64,000 bases of DNA from Sphaerochaeta halotolerans (GCF_003429665.1 NZ_QUWK01000001.1:186001-250000); one strand, 5' to 3'; positions 17,022 through 25,876 are shown, counted from the first letter of the stretch. Numbers and translations are program-made. The notes: generated by a model from the letters alone, not told the origin.

Positions 17022-17840
17022 TTACCTCACTATCTTGTCAGTCATCCTGGCTACCCGTACATTTCCCAATACATCATGGACACGCACGATATCCACTTTC
17101 TTGATGATACCTATGGCCGTAACAGCCAAGGTTCCCTCCAGACGGTCCTGTACTTCCAATCCCAGGGTTTTGCCTATGAAGCTTTTCCTTGAAGCCCCAA
17201 GGAGAACGGGAAAGCCAAGTTCCCGTAGCATCTCGAGGTTTCTCATCACCAACAGGCTTTGTTCCCAGGTTTTTCCGAACCCAATGCCAGGGTCCAGTAT
17301 TATACGTTCTTCCTTCACGCCGGCTTTGAAGGCAATCTCAAGGCTCTGTTCCAGATCAAGGAGGATGTCCTTCATGAGATTGGCATATACAGGTGTCTCG
17401 CGGTTATGCATGATGCATACGGGAGCTTTCAAGGATGCCGCTACTTCGGCCATTTCAGGATCTTTTTTGAGTCCCCATACATCATTGATCATATGTGCAC
17501 CTGCCCCGATTGCAAGTCGTGCCGTCTTGGCTTTGTAGGTATCGACCGAAATAGGTATCTCAATATCTTTTGACAATTGTTGGATGACTGGCACTATCCG
17601 TCTCAGCTCTTCATCAGCTGTTACAGTATCTGTTGCCCCCGGTCTGGTTGATTCCCCTCCTATATCGATGATATCGGCACCTTCGGCTTTCATGCGGCTT
17701 GCCTGGGCAAGGGCAGCTTCAAGATTCGAAAAACGCCCACCATCAGAAAAAGAATCGGGGGTTACGTTCAAAATCCCCATGATAAAGGTTTTTCTTCCCC
17801 ATTCCCAGGTTTTGCCAGCTATGGTCATCTTATCTTTCAT
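17022..17840 (-). CDS. folP: Dihydropteroate synthase
   Basis: 272 residues from ATG 17840, chosen because AAGGA lies seven bases upstream; a longer frame extends into the preceding HD gene. DHPS signatures: FIMGILNVTPDSFSDGG, ADIIDIGGESTRPGA, and a C-terminal GASRKSFIG followed by VRVHDV. It condenses the pterin pyrophosphate made by FolK with p-aminobenzoate. Third functional step encoded in the folE-HD-folP-folB-folK operon. Confidence 0.96.
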   Translation of the reverse strand: MKDKMTIAGKTWEWGRKTFIMGILNVTPDSFSDGGRFSNLEAALAQASRMKAEGADIIDIGGESTRPGATDTVTADEELRRIVPVIQQLSKDIEIPISVDTYKAKTARLAIGAGAHMINDVWGLKKDPEMAEVAASLKAPVCIMHNRETPVYANLMKDILLDLEQSLEIAFKAGVKEERIILDPGIGFGKTWEQSLLVMRNLEMLRELGFPVLLGASRKSFIGKTLGLEVQDRLEGTLAVTAIGIIKKVDIVRVHDVLGNVRVARMTDKIVR

Positions 17841-17886
17841 GTGCATATCCTTCCGTTTCCAGTCTATGGTAATACGATGGAGAATG

Positions 17887-18366
17887 TCAGTATTGAAGCA
17901 AAGGTTCTCTGCCTTCAGGAAATAGCTTGCATTCTTTGAGGCTCTTGCAAAAGAGACAAGGTCTGCAAGCCTTGTCACTTGCATATAGTATGGCACCTAA
18001 AAGGGACGTTTTGTTCTCGGCATACCGATGGGTCCGTATGGCATCTTGTATTTCCAAAGAGATTTTCTCTTCCACCCCAATGTCACCAAGAATGATTCCT
18101 GCAAGGTTGGCTCCTTGCTGTGCATGGTCAAGCCCTGATTCGTATTGTTTCCATTTCCCCAAGTCATGCAACAGGGCAGTCGCATACATAATGTCCTTTT
18201 CAATGGGCAAGTTTTTTTCCAGAACCATGCAATAGGCTACCCTGGCAACATCGAGACAATGCTGGAAATCATGGTGGCAGAATACCCTCTCTTTCTCCGC
18301 TTCTTCATTTCTTTCTAGGGAATCACGGAAAAGTGGATGGGCAATAATTTCCTCAGTGATTTTCAT
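17887..18366 (-). CDS. HD-domain phosphohydrolase within folate operon
   Basis: 159 residues. The HD fold is visible as [15 protein letters not shown] (first His), [11 protein letters not shown] (HD pair at residues 67-68) and a later [11 protein letters not shown], followed by [18 protein letters not shown] with a compact Cys cluster that may bind metal. The start at 18366 overlaps the folE end by 14 bp; an upstream in-frame ATG at 18381 is possible. The folate pathway needs removal of phosphates from dihydroneopterin triphosphate between FolE and FolB, and no Nudix gene is present here, so this protein is a candidate for that step. That is inference from position and fold. Confidence 0.8.
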   Translation of the reverse strand: MKITEEIIAHPLFRDSLERNEEAEKERVFCHHDFQHCLDVARVAYCMVLEKNLPIEKDIMYATALLHDLGKWKQYESGLDHAQQGANLAGIILGDIGVEEKISLEIQDAIRTHRYAENKTSLLGAILYASDKACRPCLFCKSLKECKLFPEGREPLLQY

Positions 18367-18961
18367 GCAACTCTTTCCCATACATGATCATAAGCCTATT
18401 CATGAAATTTTGGTCGGTATTGAATTTTCCTCGCATGGTGGTTGTTACCGTTACGGAATTGGTGTTCTTGATACCTCTGGTGGTAACACAGGCATGTTGT
18501 CCCTCAATAATGACGGCGACATCTTCCGAACCGGTTGCCTGTTGCATTATCTGGGCAATGTCCGAACCGATTCGTTCCTGCAACTGCAACCGCTTGCCTA
18601 CCATATCCAAGATCCTTGCAATTTTGCTCAATCCCAGGATTTTCTTGTTGGGGACGTACGCAATAGTCGCCTTCATGTTATACATGAGCGCCATATGATG
18701 CTCACAGTGACTGAAGAATGAGATATCGCGCATCATAACAATTTCATTGTTGTTTTGCGGCAAATAGAGATCATCTTCAAAAGTCTTGTCAAACATCTGT
18801 GCAATCTCTTCATTCGAATAGGCAATGCCCTTAAACAACTCCTCATACATTTGTGCAACACGTTTTGGGGTGTCCAAAAGACCTTCCCTGTCAGGGTTTT
18901 CCCCCAAGGCAAGCAAAATCCCACGGACATGTTCTTCTATCTTTGCCGAATCAATTGCCAT
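18353..18961 (-). CDS. folE: GTP cyclohydrolase I
   Basis: 202 residues. Zinc and active-site signatures: [41 protein letters not shown], and [12 protein letters not shown] with the second Cys ligand and the conserved RG. It converts GTP to 7,8-dihydroneopterin triphosphate, the first committed step of folate synthesis. The ribosome site GGGAGG lies before ATG 18961. It is the first gene of the operon; a candidate promoter lies at 19058-19085, giving a leader of about 90 nt with one hairpin. Confidence 0.97.
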   Translation of the reverse strand: MAIDSAKIEEHVRGILLALGENPDREGLLDTPKRVAQMYEELFKGIAYSNEEIAQMFDKTFEDDLYLPQNNNEIVMMRDISFFSHCEHHMALMYNMKATIAYVPNKKILGLSKIARILDMVGKRLQLQERIGSDIAQIMQQATGSEDVAVIIEGQHACVTTRGIKNTNSVTVTTTMRGKFNTDQNFMNRLMIMYGKELHENH

Positions 18962-19057
18962 TCAAATCTCCCTCCCCCATGAAAACTCCTGCAAGATTTC
19001 TACAGTAACGGGATGTGGCAAAAGGCCACAAGGTTTTTTGGGATTATTCTTGGTCTT

Positions 19058-19085
19058 ATCTTACCGTTTGCGCCTTATTCGTCAA
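19058..19085 (-). promoter_or_regulatory. Promoter of folate operon
   Basis: Minus-strand TTGACG, 16-base spacer, TAAGAT. The leader contains TGTGGC/GCCACA around 19015-19031. A nine-codon open frame with its own AGGAG starts at 18982 and overlaps the folE start in another frame. Confidence 0.5.
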
Positions 19086-19105
19086 GGGGGGGTGTTCAAG
19101 GCGAA

Positions 19106-19140
19106 GCAAAGAAAGCCTGCTCTTGTTGGATTTGAGCAGG
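19106..19140 (-). terminator. Probable terminator downstream of alpha/beta hydrolase gene
   Basis: Minus-strand stem CCTGCTC/GAGCAGG with an 11-base loop, followed by CTTTCTTTG. It lies about 155 bp past the hydrolase stop and before the folate promoter. The rest of 18962-19295 holds nothing else recognisable. Confidence 0.5.
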
Positions 19141-19295
19141 TGAAATTCCCATAGTCAACTACTTGGAAGCAAATAATATACAGTTTCCCTGCACTACGAC
19201 CGTTGTCAATGTACGGTCCGAAGGGTAGTGTTGTATTTAGGGAAATATACCTATAAACAGGGTGTTTCTAAGGAAAAAATAGGATTAACGTTACT

Positions 19296-20378
19296 CTATT
19301 GCACGCGTGCATCGACATAATGCTTGCTTTGCTTCTTGATCTTTTTCAGCTCTTTCTTTTGTGCTTTTGCCCACTCTTTTCGGCTGATCAACGCAACCTG
19401 ATCTACCGGCCTGCCGCTGATGAACTGGATGATGGCACTTTCGGTTTCCTCTGTCCCCGTAGCCTGTGGGTAATTAATGAAGCCATGGATGGTCTTCTTC
19501 ACCTCAAGGTATTTTACCGGGGTGTCTGCTGAAGCCAATGCATCGGCATAGAGCATCCCATCATCATGGAGTGGGTCGTACTCAGCACCGATGATCAGGG
19601 TTTCGGGAAGTCTGCTATGATCTTTTGCCAACAGGGGGGAGAAGTTGGGATTGAGGATATCCTTTGGCTCTCGTTGGTAGCTGTTGATGAAAAAGGCCAT
19701 CTGTTTGTCAGTCAAGGAAGGAGCATCTTTGTGCTTCTCATAACTATTGGTCCGCATCCGGCCGTCAGTTACAGGATAGAGCAGCACCTGGCCAGCTATG
19801 GCAGGCCCTTTTCTGTCACGTGCAAGGCGACTGACCACTGCGGCAAGGTTGCCTCCGGCGCTGTCTCCGATCAAGAAGATGCGATCAGGGTCTGTCTTCC
19901 AATAGCGGCATCCCGCTGCTGCCCAGACCAAGGTGTCGTAACAGTCCTCAACCGCTGTTGGGAATTTGTACTTTGGAGCAAGGCGATAATCAACTGAAAG
20001 CACTACAGCTCCAGTGATATCGGCAAGATGGGCACAGAGAAAGTTATAGAGGTCCATATTTCCCCAAACCCAGCCACCTCCATGGTAGAAGATGATCAAG
20101 GGGGTAATATCACTGATGCCACGTGAACCTTGCTTTTCAAAAAGATACCCACTAATCATCCCATCTGTAACCGGGATGATAAAGGTCTTGGTGGTGATGT
20201 CCTTCGCACTCTTGCCAAGAAGTCTGCGGATCACCAAGTTATTAGGAATCGATATAGCGTTAAGCTCCTCGATGCGTTTTGGGGTCAGCCCTTCAGGATC
20301 AGTAATCGTAGTCTTGTTTATCAGGGCGACCATACGTTTCATCTTCGGAGACAAATCATAGTCTGTCATAGTAATCAT
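19296..20378 (-). CDS. Alpha/beta hydrolase, hormone-sensitive-lipase family
   Basis: 360 residues. HSL-family signatures: oxyanion motif IFYHGGGWVWGN, nucleophile elbow FLIGDSAGGNLAA (Ser), acid in GAEYDPLHDDG (Asp) and the catalytic His in IHGFINYPQ. It is an esterase/lipase for short acyl esters. There is no signal peptide, so it is probably cytoplasmic. A lysine-rich C-terminal extension (WAKAQKKELKKIKKQSK) goes beyond the usual fold. The ATG at 20378 lacks a Shine-Dalgarno but has TATACT five bases upstream, suggesting a leaderless mRNA. Confidence 0.92.
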   Translation of the reverse strand: MITMTDYDLSPKMKRMVALINKTTITDPEGLTPKRIEELNAISIPNNLVIRRLLGKSAKDITTKTFIIPVTDGMISGYLFEKQGSRGISDITPLIIFYHGGGWVWGNMDLYNFLCAHLADITGAVVLSVDYRLAPKYKFPTAVEDCYDTLVWAAAGCRYWKTDPDRIFLIGDSAGGNLAAVVSRLARDRKGPAIAGQVLLYPVTDGRMRTNSYEKHKDAPSLTDKQMAFFINSYQREPKDILNPNFSPLLAKDHSRLPETLIIGAEYDPLHDDGMLYADALASADTPVKYLEVKKTIHGFINYPQATGTEETESAIIQFISGRPVDQVALISRKEWAKAQKKELKKIKKQSKHYVDARVQ

Positions 20379-20383
20379 ATGGT

Positions 20384-20389
20384 AGTATA
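20384..20389 (-). promoter_or_regulatory. -10 element of hydrolase gene, likely leaderless
   Basis: Minus-strand TATACT followed by five bases and ATG 20378. No clear -35. Confidence 0.4.
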
Positions 20390-20474
20390 TCCATCAGCGT
20401 GACGCAAGTATTCGAGTCAGTACTGTTAGGTCATTTGTATATTCAATTAGTAATTATCAAACACAAAGTATGTG

Positions 20475-21830
20475 CTATTTACCACTTTCCGCTATGATTT
20501 TCTTAAAATTTAGGAAGAAGAGCAGTGTAGTAGTGACTCCTGCCAGGACATCAGCGATAGGTTCGGCCAGAAACACTCCTCGCATACCAAAATGGGATGA
20601 GAGCAGGAAGACCAAGGGAATAAGCAGGATGATTTTTCTTAGGAAGGCGAGAAAGAGTGAGATTCTGGCTTTTGAGAAGGATATGAATGCTTGTTGGCAG
20701 GCAATCTGGAAACCAAGCATCCAGAATCCTGCACTAAAGATTCGCATTGCTTCACTGGTTCTTTCTACCAGAAGTGGTTCACGGGTAAAGATCCGGACCA
20801 CCGGTTCCGGGAAGAGTACCAGGATGAGACAGACCGTGGTGGAGAAAAGAGCACTGCTGATCAATATCTTGGAGAATGCTGCCTTTACCCGTTCTGTGTT
20901 ACCCGCCCCATAGTTGTAGGAGAGTATTGGTTGCCCCCCTTGGGTAAGCCCTTGCAGTGGGGCGAGGCTGAAGAGCATGACTGATGCAAGAATCGACATT
21001 GCTCCAACGGCCAGGTCCCCACCTGTTTTCTGCAAGGTAGAGTTGAGGATAATGTTCACCAAGCTCTCGGTGGACATCATGAAGAAGGGTGAAATACCCA
21101 ATGCAAATACAGGAAGCATCACCTTCATGGTGGGACGGATTTTTTTGAAACTGATGGTCAATGTGGAACGCTTTGAAGAGAGAAAGCTCAACACCCATGT
21201 TGCACTGACTGCTTGACTGATAACCGTAGCAAGCGCTGCTCCCTTGATACCCCAGCCCAGTACAAAGATGAAAATTGGGTCGAGGATGATGTTCACCACT
21301 GAACCAAGAAGCATTGTCATCATGCTGGTCCTGCTGAATCCCTGCGCAGTTATGAATGGATTGAGCCCAAGGCTGAAGAGAACGAACGGGGTCCCCCAGA
21401 GATAGATGGAGAGATAGTCAATGCTGTAGTCGATGGTCTGGGAACTCGCACCGAATGCGAACAAGAGTGGACGTTTGGTGATCTGGAAAAAGAAGATAAG
21501 GATGACAGCCAAGATAATAAGGGTGCCTATTGCTTGGCTGAGTATGGCATCAGCCTCTTCTTTCCTCTTCTGTCCCAGTTTGATGGAAGCCTGTGGTGCG
21601 CCTCCAGCTCCTATGAGCATACTGAATGCGGCCAGAAGCATGATAATAGGGAAGCTCAGTCCGATTCCGCTTAATGCAAACGCACCGGAACCTGGGATAT
21701 GGCCGATATAGATTCTATCTATGATGGTATAGAGGGCATTAATCACCTGTGCCAGGATGGTAGGGACAGCAAGGCGCAACAGCAGTTTTCCTATCGATTC
21801 TGTTCCAAGAGAGGCAGTTGTTTGTTTCAT
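20475..21830 (-). CDS. MATE family multidrug/cation efflux protein
   Basis: About 451 residues with 12 hydrophobic helices in two similar halves. MATE signs: TESIGKLLLRLAVPTILAQVINALYTIIDRIYIG at the N-terminus (quoted in parts: LLLRLAVPTILAQ, IDRIYIGHIPGSGA), GAGGAPQASIKLGQ, and QGGQPILSYNYGAGN opening the second half. It exports drugs or metabolites with Na+ or H+. The start at 21830 is chosen because TACAGT lies six bases upstream and the sequence after it matches the family start. It is divergent from the DUF4954 gene. Confidence 0.92.
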   Translation of the reverse strand: MKQTTASLGTESIGKLLLRLAVPTILAQVINALYTIIDRIYIGHIPGSGAFALSGIGLSFPIIMLLAAFSMLIGAGGAPQASIKLGQKRKEEADAILSQAIGTLIILAVILIFFFQITKRPLLFAFGASSQTIDYSIDYLSIYLWGTPFVLFSLGLNPFITAQGFSRTSMMTMLLGSVVNIILDPIFIFVLGWGIKGAALATVISQAVSATWVLSFLSSKRSTLTISFKKIRPTMKVMLPVFALGISPFFMMSTESLVNIILNSTLQKTGGDLAVGAMSILASVMLFSLAPLQGLTQGGQPILSYNYGAGNTERVKAAFSKILISSALFSTTVCLILVLFPEPVVRIFTREPLLVERTSEAMRIFSAGFWMLGFQIACQQAFISFSKARISLFLAFLRKIILLIPLVFLLSSHFGMRGVFLAEPIADVLAGVTTTLLFFLNFKKIIAESGK

Positions 21831-21836
21831 GCCGAT

Positions 21837-21865
21837 ACTGTAATCAAAAGAAAAAAATAAAACAA
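21837..21865 (-). promoter_or_regulatory. Promoter of MATE gene, likely leaderless
   Basis: Minus-strand TTGTTT, 17-base spacer, TACAGT, six bases, then ATG 21830. No Shine-Dalgarno fits. Confidence 0.5.
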
Positions 21866-21887
21866 GCAATGACGACGCCCAAGTTTA

Positions 21888-21917
21888 TTGTGCATGCATG
21901 AAAGGTGTTGCTATACT
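21888..21917 (+). promoter_or_regulatory. Promoter of DUF4954 gene, likely leaderless
   Basis: TTGTGC, 18-base spacer, TATACT (21912-21917), six bases, then ATG 21924. It is back-to-back with the MATE promoter. Confidence 0.5.
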
Positions 21918-21923
21918 TCTTGC

Positions 21924-24113
21924 ATGAATGACATAGTGATGGTATTGCCAGAGGTGCGGTTTGGTTATGGGTTCATCCCCCCGGAATTTCTTCCTGAGGG
22001 AAAGGATGAGTATTATCTTAGGAACATCCGGAACAAGAAGGATCCAGAAAGCTATCGACATCTCAAAGAAGAGGAGATAGCGCTGCTGGAGGAGAATTTG
22101 AACACCTCACCCTGTTGGGACGATGTGCTGGTAAGTGACCCCTTTGATCCTTCCTTGATTAAAAACAGCGAATTCTATGGCTTAGTACGTATTGGAAGCA
22201 TGGCTCGTCAGATTGTCAGCTTCCATGATTTCTCTGTGCCTGTAGGGATTACCAACAGCAGAATTGTCAGTTGTGATATCGGGGACAGTTGTGCCATTCT
22301 CGATTGTAGCTATCTCAGCCACTACATTCTTGACCATCATGTCATCATCTACCGTATTGGGGAGATGCAGACCACCAACCATGCAAAGTTCGGCAGTGGC
22401 ATTCTCAAGGATGGAGAGGACCCAGAGGTGTTGACCACCATTGATATCATGAATGAGGCAGGGGGAAGGGCGATTAGACCCTTCGATGGAATGCTTCCCT
22501 CCGATGCCTACCTCTGGGGTACCTACCGGGATGATGCTGAGTTGATGCAGATTTTTGAGACCTTGACGAACAAAACCTGTGATACACGCCGAGGATACTA
22601 CGGGTTTGTCGGTCAACAGTCAGTGATTAAATCATGTGATACTGTAAAGGATGTCTGGGTTGGAGAAGGTGCCTATATCAAGGGGGCCAACAAGCTTAAG
22701 AACCTTCGTCTCCGTTCCACCTTGGCTGAACCAATACAGATTGGGGAAGGTGTTGAGCTGGTAAATGGTATCATTGGTGCGGGGAGCAGGGTGTTCTATG
22801 GATGCAAGGCAATCCGTTTCATCATGGGGGACAACTGTAATCTCAAGTATGGTGCCCGTCTTATCCACTCCTTCCTTGGGGACAACTCAACGGTTAGTTG
22901 TTGTGAACTACTCAACAACCTTATCTTTGGGGGACATGAGCAGCACCATAACAACTCCTTCCTGATTGCAAGCTTGATCAAGGGACAGTCCAACATGGCA
23001 GCAGGTGCAAATATCGGCTCCAATCACAACAGCCGTGGAAATGACGGGGAGATGGTTGCGGGCAGGGGGTTTTGGCCTGCTCTCAGCAGTACGCTCAAGT
23101 ATGACTGCAAGTTTGCAAGTTATGTCTTGATCGCCAAGGGGAATTATCCCCATGAGTTGAACATCCCCCTTCCATTCAGTCTGCTGAGTGCGGACTCCAA
23201 GGAGGGCAGAAGGGTAGTAATGCCTGCTTATTGGTGGATGTACAATCTGTATGCTTTGGAACGTAACAGCTACAAGTATCGCAAGCGTGACAAGCGGAAG
23301 GTCATCCGTCAGCAGATTGAGACGAACTACCTTGCTCCCGATACGGTCAATGAAATTTTGGAAGCATGTGACCTGCTTTGTGAGTGGGTGGGAATCAATT
23401 ACAATAGAACCCGTTCTGCTTCCCAGGAACGAGGTGACCTCATCAACCAAGGTCGCAGTCTGATCACCAGCAAGCCTTCAGAGGTACAGTCAATGCAGAT
23501 GTATGTCTGGGAGTTGGAGAACAGCAACGAACCGGTTGAGGTGCTCAAGACGGTGGAAGCATACCAAGCATATCAGCAGATGCTCCGATACTATGCTGTA
23601 AAGACACTCAGTGAGTATTGTATTGGCCATGAAATTACCATCAGTGAGTTTCAACAGACCCATGATGCTTCTCTTGAGCCTTGGCTCAATATTGGGGGAC
23701 AACTGGTCCCCGAGCGTCGGTTTGATGCACTCAGGGACGGCTTGAAGGAAGGTTCCATTACCTCTTGGGGCGAGGTGCATGATGCCTATGCCTACTGGTT
23801 CTCCCTCTATGAGGAAGACCGTGCTTTGCATGCACTTGCCACGTTGCACGCAATCTTGGGTTGCAATGCAATCAACGAAGGTCAGTGGGAGCAGGTGGTG
23901 GATGAGGTAGCTGTAATCCGCATTGAGATTGAAAATCAGGTTTTCAAGACAAAGGAGAAGGATTTCAACAACCGGTTCCGCTTTAGTACCTACCGTACTG
24001 TTGAAGAGCGAAACGCAGTGCTCGGCAGCCTCGATGATAATCCATTCATCCAGGAGTCAAAGCAGATTACCGAACAGGTACTTTCCCAGATTCGTCAGGT
24101 TCGGTTCTCTTGA
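21924..24113 (+). CDS. DUF4954 family protein, left-handed beta-helix type
   Basis: About 729 residues. The central part (about 95-420) has many short hexapeptide-like repeats (NSRIVSCDIGDSCAILDCSY, GEGVELVNGIIGAGSRVFYG, DNCNLKYGARLIHSFLGDN) that predict a left-handed parallel beta-helix like that of sugar acyl/nucleotidyl transferases. Conserved HHNNSFL and GANIGSNHNSRGNDGE look like an active-site face. The C-terminal 300 residues are helical. I recognise the family as DUF4954, found in spirochaetes and Bacteroidetes; the function is unknown. Its last 47 bp overlap the convergent HAAS-like gene. Confidence 0.8.
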   Translation: MNDIVMVLPEVRFGYGFIPPEFLPEGKDEYYLRNIRNKKDPESYRHLKEEEIALLEENLNTSPCWDDVLVSDPFDPSLIKNSEFYGLVRIGSMARQIVSFHDFSVPVGITNSRIVSCDIGDSCAILDCSYLSHYILDHHVIIYRIGEMQTTNHAKFGSGILKDGEDPEVLTTIDIMNEAGGRAIRPFDGMLPSDAYLWGTYRDDAELMQIFETLTNKTCDTRRGYYGFVGQQSVIKSCDTVKDVWVGEGAYIKGANKLKNLRLRSTLAEPIQIGEGVELVNGIIGAGSRVFYGCKAIRFIMGDNCNLKYGARLIHSFLGDNSTVSCCELLNNLIFGGHEQHHNNSFLIASLIKGQSNMAAGANIGSNHNSRGNDGEMVAGRGFWPALSSTLKYDCKFASYVLIAKGNYPHELNIPLPFSLLSADSKEGRRVVMPAYWWMYNLYALERNSYKYRKRDKRKVIRQQIETNYLAPDTVNEILEACDLLCEWVGINYNRTRSASQERGDLINQGRSLITSKPSEVQSMQMYVWELENSNEPVEVLKTVEAYQAYQQMLRYYAVKTLSEYCIGHEITISEFQQTHDASLEPWLNIGGQLVPERRFDALRDGLKEGSITSWGEVHDAYAYWFSLYEEDRALHALATLHAILGCNAINEGQWEQVVDEVAVIRIEIENQVFKTKEKDFNNRFRFSTYRTVEERNAVLGSLDDNPFIQESKQITEQVLSQIRQVRFS

Positions 24114-25047
24114 GTGTGGTGTAGGTATCTTCCCCGATGCTGAAGAGGGTGAGCAAGAGCAGTACCACAGCCGCTGCCTTGATGATGATCTGCCACTGTT
24201 CAATGGCTAGGTTGAAGAACAGTAAGGCATCCGGGTTATAAATCTGCCAACGAGTGGCAATGAAGAAGAAGTAGAAGACTCCCAGTAGATCGGAGGTTGC
24301 ACTGAACCCCAGTAGGGGTTTTGTCCATCGTCTCCTAACCATCTTGAGCATTGCCACGAAGAAGGCGATGGTGGTGGTCACCATCCAACCTATCAGGTAG
24401 GGGCGTAAAGAGGTTCCAATAAATAGGGGAATTGGTTCCCCATCTTTAGTGTAGATTCCCAGCAAATCACTGTTCATGTACAAGAATCCCAGGAATAGGA
24501 AGAAGAGTGACAAGCCTACCAAGTCGGCAATACTGTCCTTCTTCTTGATCTCCTTGGTTGGGATTTCCTCAAGGCTACGCAGTTCAGGAAGATTCCATTC
24601 CTTGATATCGGTTTTTACCTGATACCTGTCGAGTAAGGCGAAGGTGATGGTAACCCACAGGAACGCTCCTGATGCACCACTGAAGATTGATGCCAGTGCC
24701 TTTGCAACCATTTCAAAGATTGATAGACCGGATGGGGAGAGGAAGAAAGAGAGCGTTGTAAATACCAAGGTAACCAGGGAGACTACCAAGGTAACAATCT
24801 TGAGTACCATTACATATGTATCATACGTTGCAGGACCTATGAGGTGGCGTTCACTTCCACGGTATTTCGCTGCCAGTGAAGAGGGTGATCCCATTGACAA
24901 GAGTGTCTGTTCAACCTCGTTGTCACTGGGGTTTTCTGGCAACATATCGAGAATATTGGCCTCGAGTTCTTTCTCTACCTCTACCCGTTCTTCAGCTTTT
25001 AGATGACGAACCGTCTCCGCAATATATCGGCTGATGAGCTTATGCAT
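24067..25047 (-). CDS. HAAS-type membrane protein paired with PadR regulator
   Basis: 326 residues. The N-terminal 65 residues (LISRYIAETVRHLKAEERVEV, SMGSPSSLAAKYRG) match the helical HAAS/permease-associated domain of membrane proteins encoded next to PadR genes. About six to seven membrane segments follow, with a cytoplasmic loop around residues 145-170. Function unknown; such pairs are thought to sense envelope or antibiotic stress. The start overlaps the PadR gene by 8 bp, and the 3' end is antisense to the end of the DUF4954 gene for 47 bp. Confidence 0.7.
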   Translation of the reverse strand: MHKLISRYIAETVRHLKAEERVEVEKELEANILDMLPENPSDNEVEQTLLSMGSPSSLAAKYRGSERHLIGPATYDTYVMVLKIVTLVVSLVTLVFTTLSFFLSPSGLSIFEMVAKALASIFSGASGAFLWVTITFALLDRYQVKTDIKEWNLPELRSLEEIPTKEIKKKDSIADLVGLSLFFLFLGFLYMNSDLLGIYTKDGEPIPLFIGTSLRPYLIGWMVTTTIAFFVAMLKMVRRRWTKPLLGFSATSDLLGVFYFFFIATRWQIYNPDALLFFNLAIEQWQIIIKAAAVVLLLLTLFSIGEDTYTTLKRTEPDESGKVPVR

Positions 25048-25384
25048 GGCTCTCCTCCCCGAGCAACGCTTCTATGTGCGATTGTTGCTCTTTCCATTTG
25101 TTTGTAAGCGCTGTGAAGATTGTCTTTCCTTCCTCAGTGAGTTGGTAGAACTTTCTTGGTCTGTTTTCGCTGGTATTCCAACTACTTTCCAAGACCCCTT
25201 GGGTTTCCAGTCTTCTGAGCATGGGATAGAGCGTGTTGGCTTCCAACGCTATATGCTTTTCCGAAAGTATCTGCAACAGGGAGTACCCGTACTGTGGAGT
25301 GGTGAGTTGGCTGAGAACACAGAGTGTTAACGTCCCTCGGTTGAGTTCTGTTATAAAGTTGGCAAGAAGCTCTCTACTGTCCAT
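25040..25384 (-). CDS. PadR family transcriptional regulator
   Basis: 114 residues. PadR winged helix: ELNRGTLTLCVLSQLTTPQYGYSLLQIL, ANTLYPMLRRLETQGVLESSW and RPRKFYQLTEEGK. AGAGG lies six bases before ATG 25384. It probably represses its own operon with the membrane protein that follows by translational coupling. A longer frame extends upstream but crosses the small-RNA-like region and lacks homology. Confidence 0.92.
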   Translation of the reverse strand: MDSRELLANFITELNRGTLTLCVLSQLTTPQYGYSLLQILSEKHIALEANTLYPMLRRLETQGVLESSWNTSENRPRKFYQLTEEGKTIFTALTNKWKEQQSHIEALLGEESHA

Positions 25385-25462
25385 ATGAAACCTCTTAGTT
25401 ATATAAGAGTGTGTGTTACACAGTAATGTCAAGAACAAAGTATATTCCTGATACGAAAAAAT

Positions 25463-25491
25463 TTGACGGTTTTCCTGAACGATGATACGAT
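25463..25491 (+). promoter_or_regulatory. Promoter of candidate small RNA
   Basis: TTGACG, 17-base spacer, TACGAT on the plus strand, with no plus-strand gene starting nearby. Confidence 0.45.
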
Positions 25492-25497
25492 GTAATT

Positions 25498-25577
25498 GTG
25501 GTGGTGAAGAAGGGGAATAACCGAAGGAAATAACCCTGAGTAGCCAAAGAGCCCTCCCGGTCGGAGGGTTTTGTTTT
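25498..25577 (+). ncRNA. Candidate small RNA of about 80 nt
   Basis: A transcript from the promoter at 25463-25491 would end at a strong intrinsic terminator (CCCTCC/GGAGGG then TTTTGTTTT) about 80 nt later. The body is purine-rich and contains a ten-codon GTG frame (VVKKGNNRRK) that would leave room for a leader-peptide reading. No known RNA family is recognised. Confidence 0.4.
25552..25577 (+). terminator. Intrinsic terminator
   Basis: Stem CCCTCC (25552-25557) with GGAGGG (25563-25568), then TTTTGTTTT. No protein gene on the plus strand precedes it. Confidence 0.8.
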
Positions 25578-25876
25578 GGGCTTTTTCCTAAGGTCCAAAA
25601 TGCTTCATATTCCATTCCAAATATTCATCCAGTACTGTCTCAAATTGGAATACGCTCTCTTCCAAAGCTTTCCATCCTAAACCTTTTTGAGTTGTGTGGG
25701 AGCAAAGGTTAGCTATCTTGCCGTTTCCCTTGCGGTGTTCTTTCTGCCCTCATGATCCAATATCTGATCCTCCGCCATCTAAAATAGGGAACGTACGGTG
25801 CCTCCTGAGAAATTCTGCCATGATGCTTGCACCAGGAGGACAAAATTTCTATACTGCCTAAAATTTTTCTTGAGGA
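25578..25876. other. Non-coding stretch with a possible transposase scrap
   Basis: No intact gene. On the minus strand, frame ending at 25588 reads ALEESVFQFETVLDEYLEWN, which loosely recalls the C-terminal end of IS3-type integrases, but the match is too short to rely on. A minus-strand mini-frame near 25822 starts MAEFLRRHRTF and is unsupported. Confidence 0.3.

Noticed and set aside
17841-17996. Longer N-terminus for FolP
   Set aside because: The extension reads through the end of the HD gene and lacks homology; ATG 17840 has a good ribosome site.
18962-19060. Tetrahydrofolate riboswitch upstream of folE
   Set aside because: The leader has only one simple hairpin; the two-stem pseudoknot core of THF riboswitches was not found.
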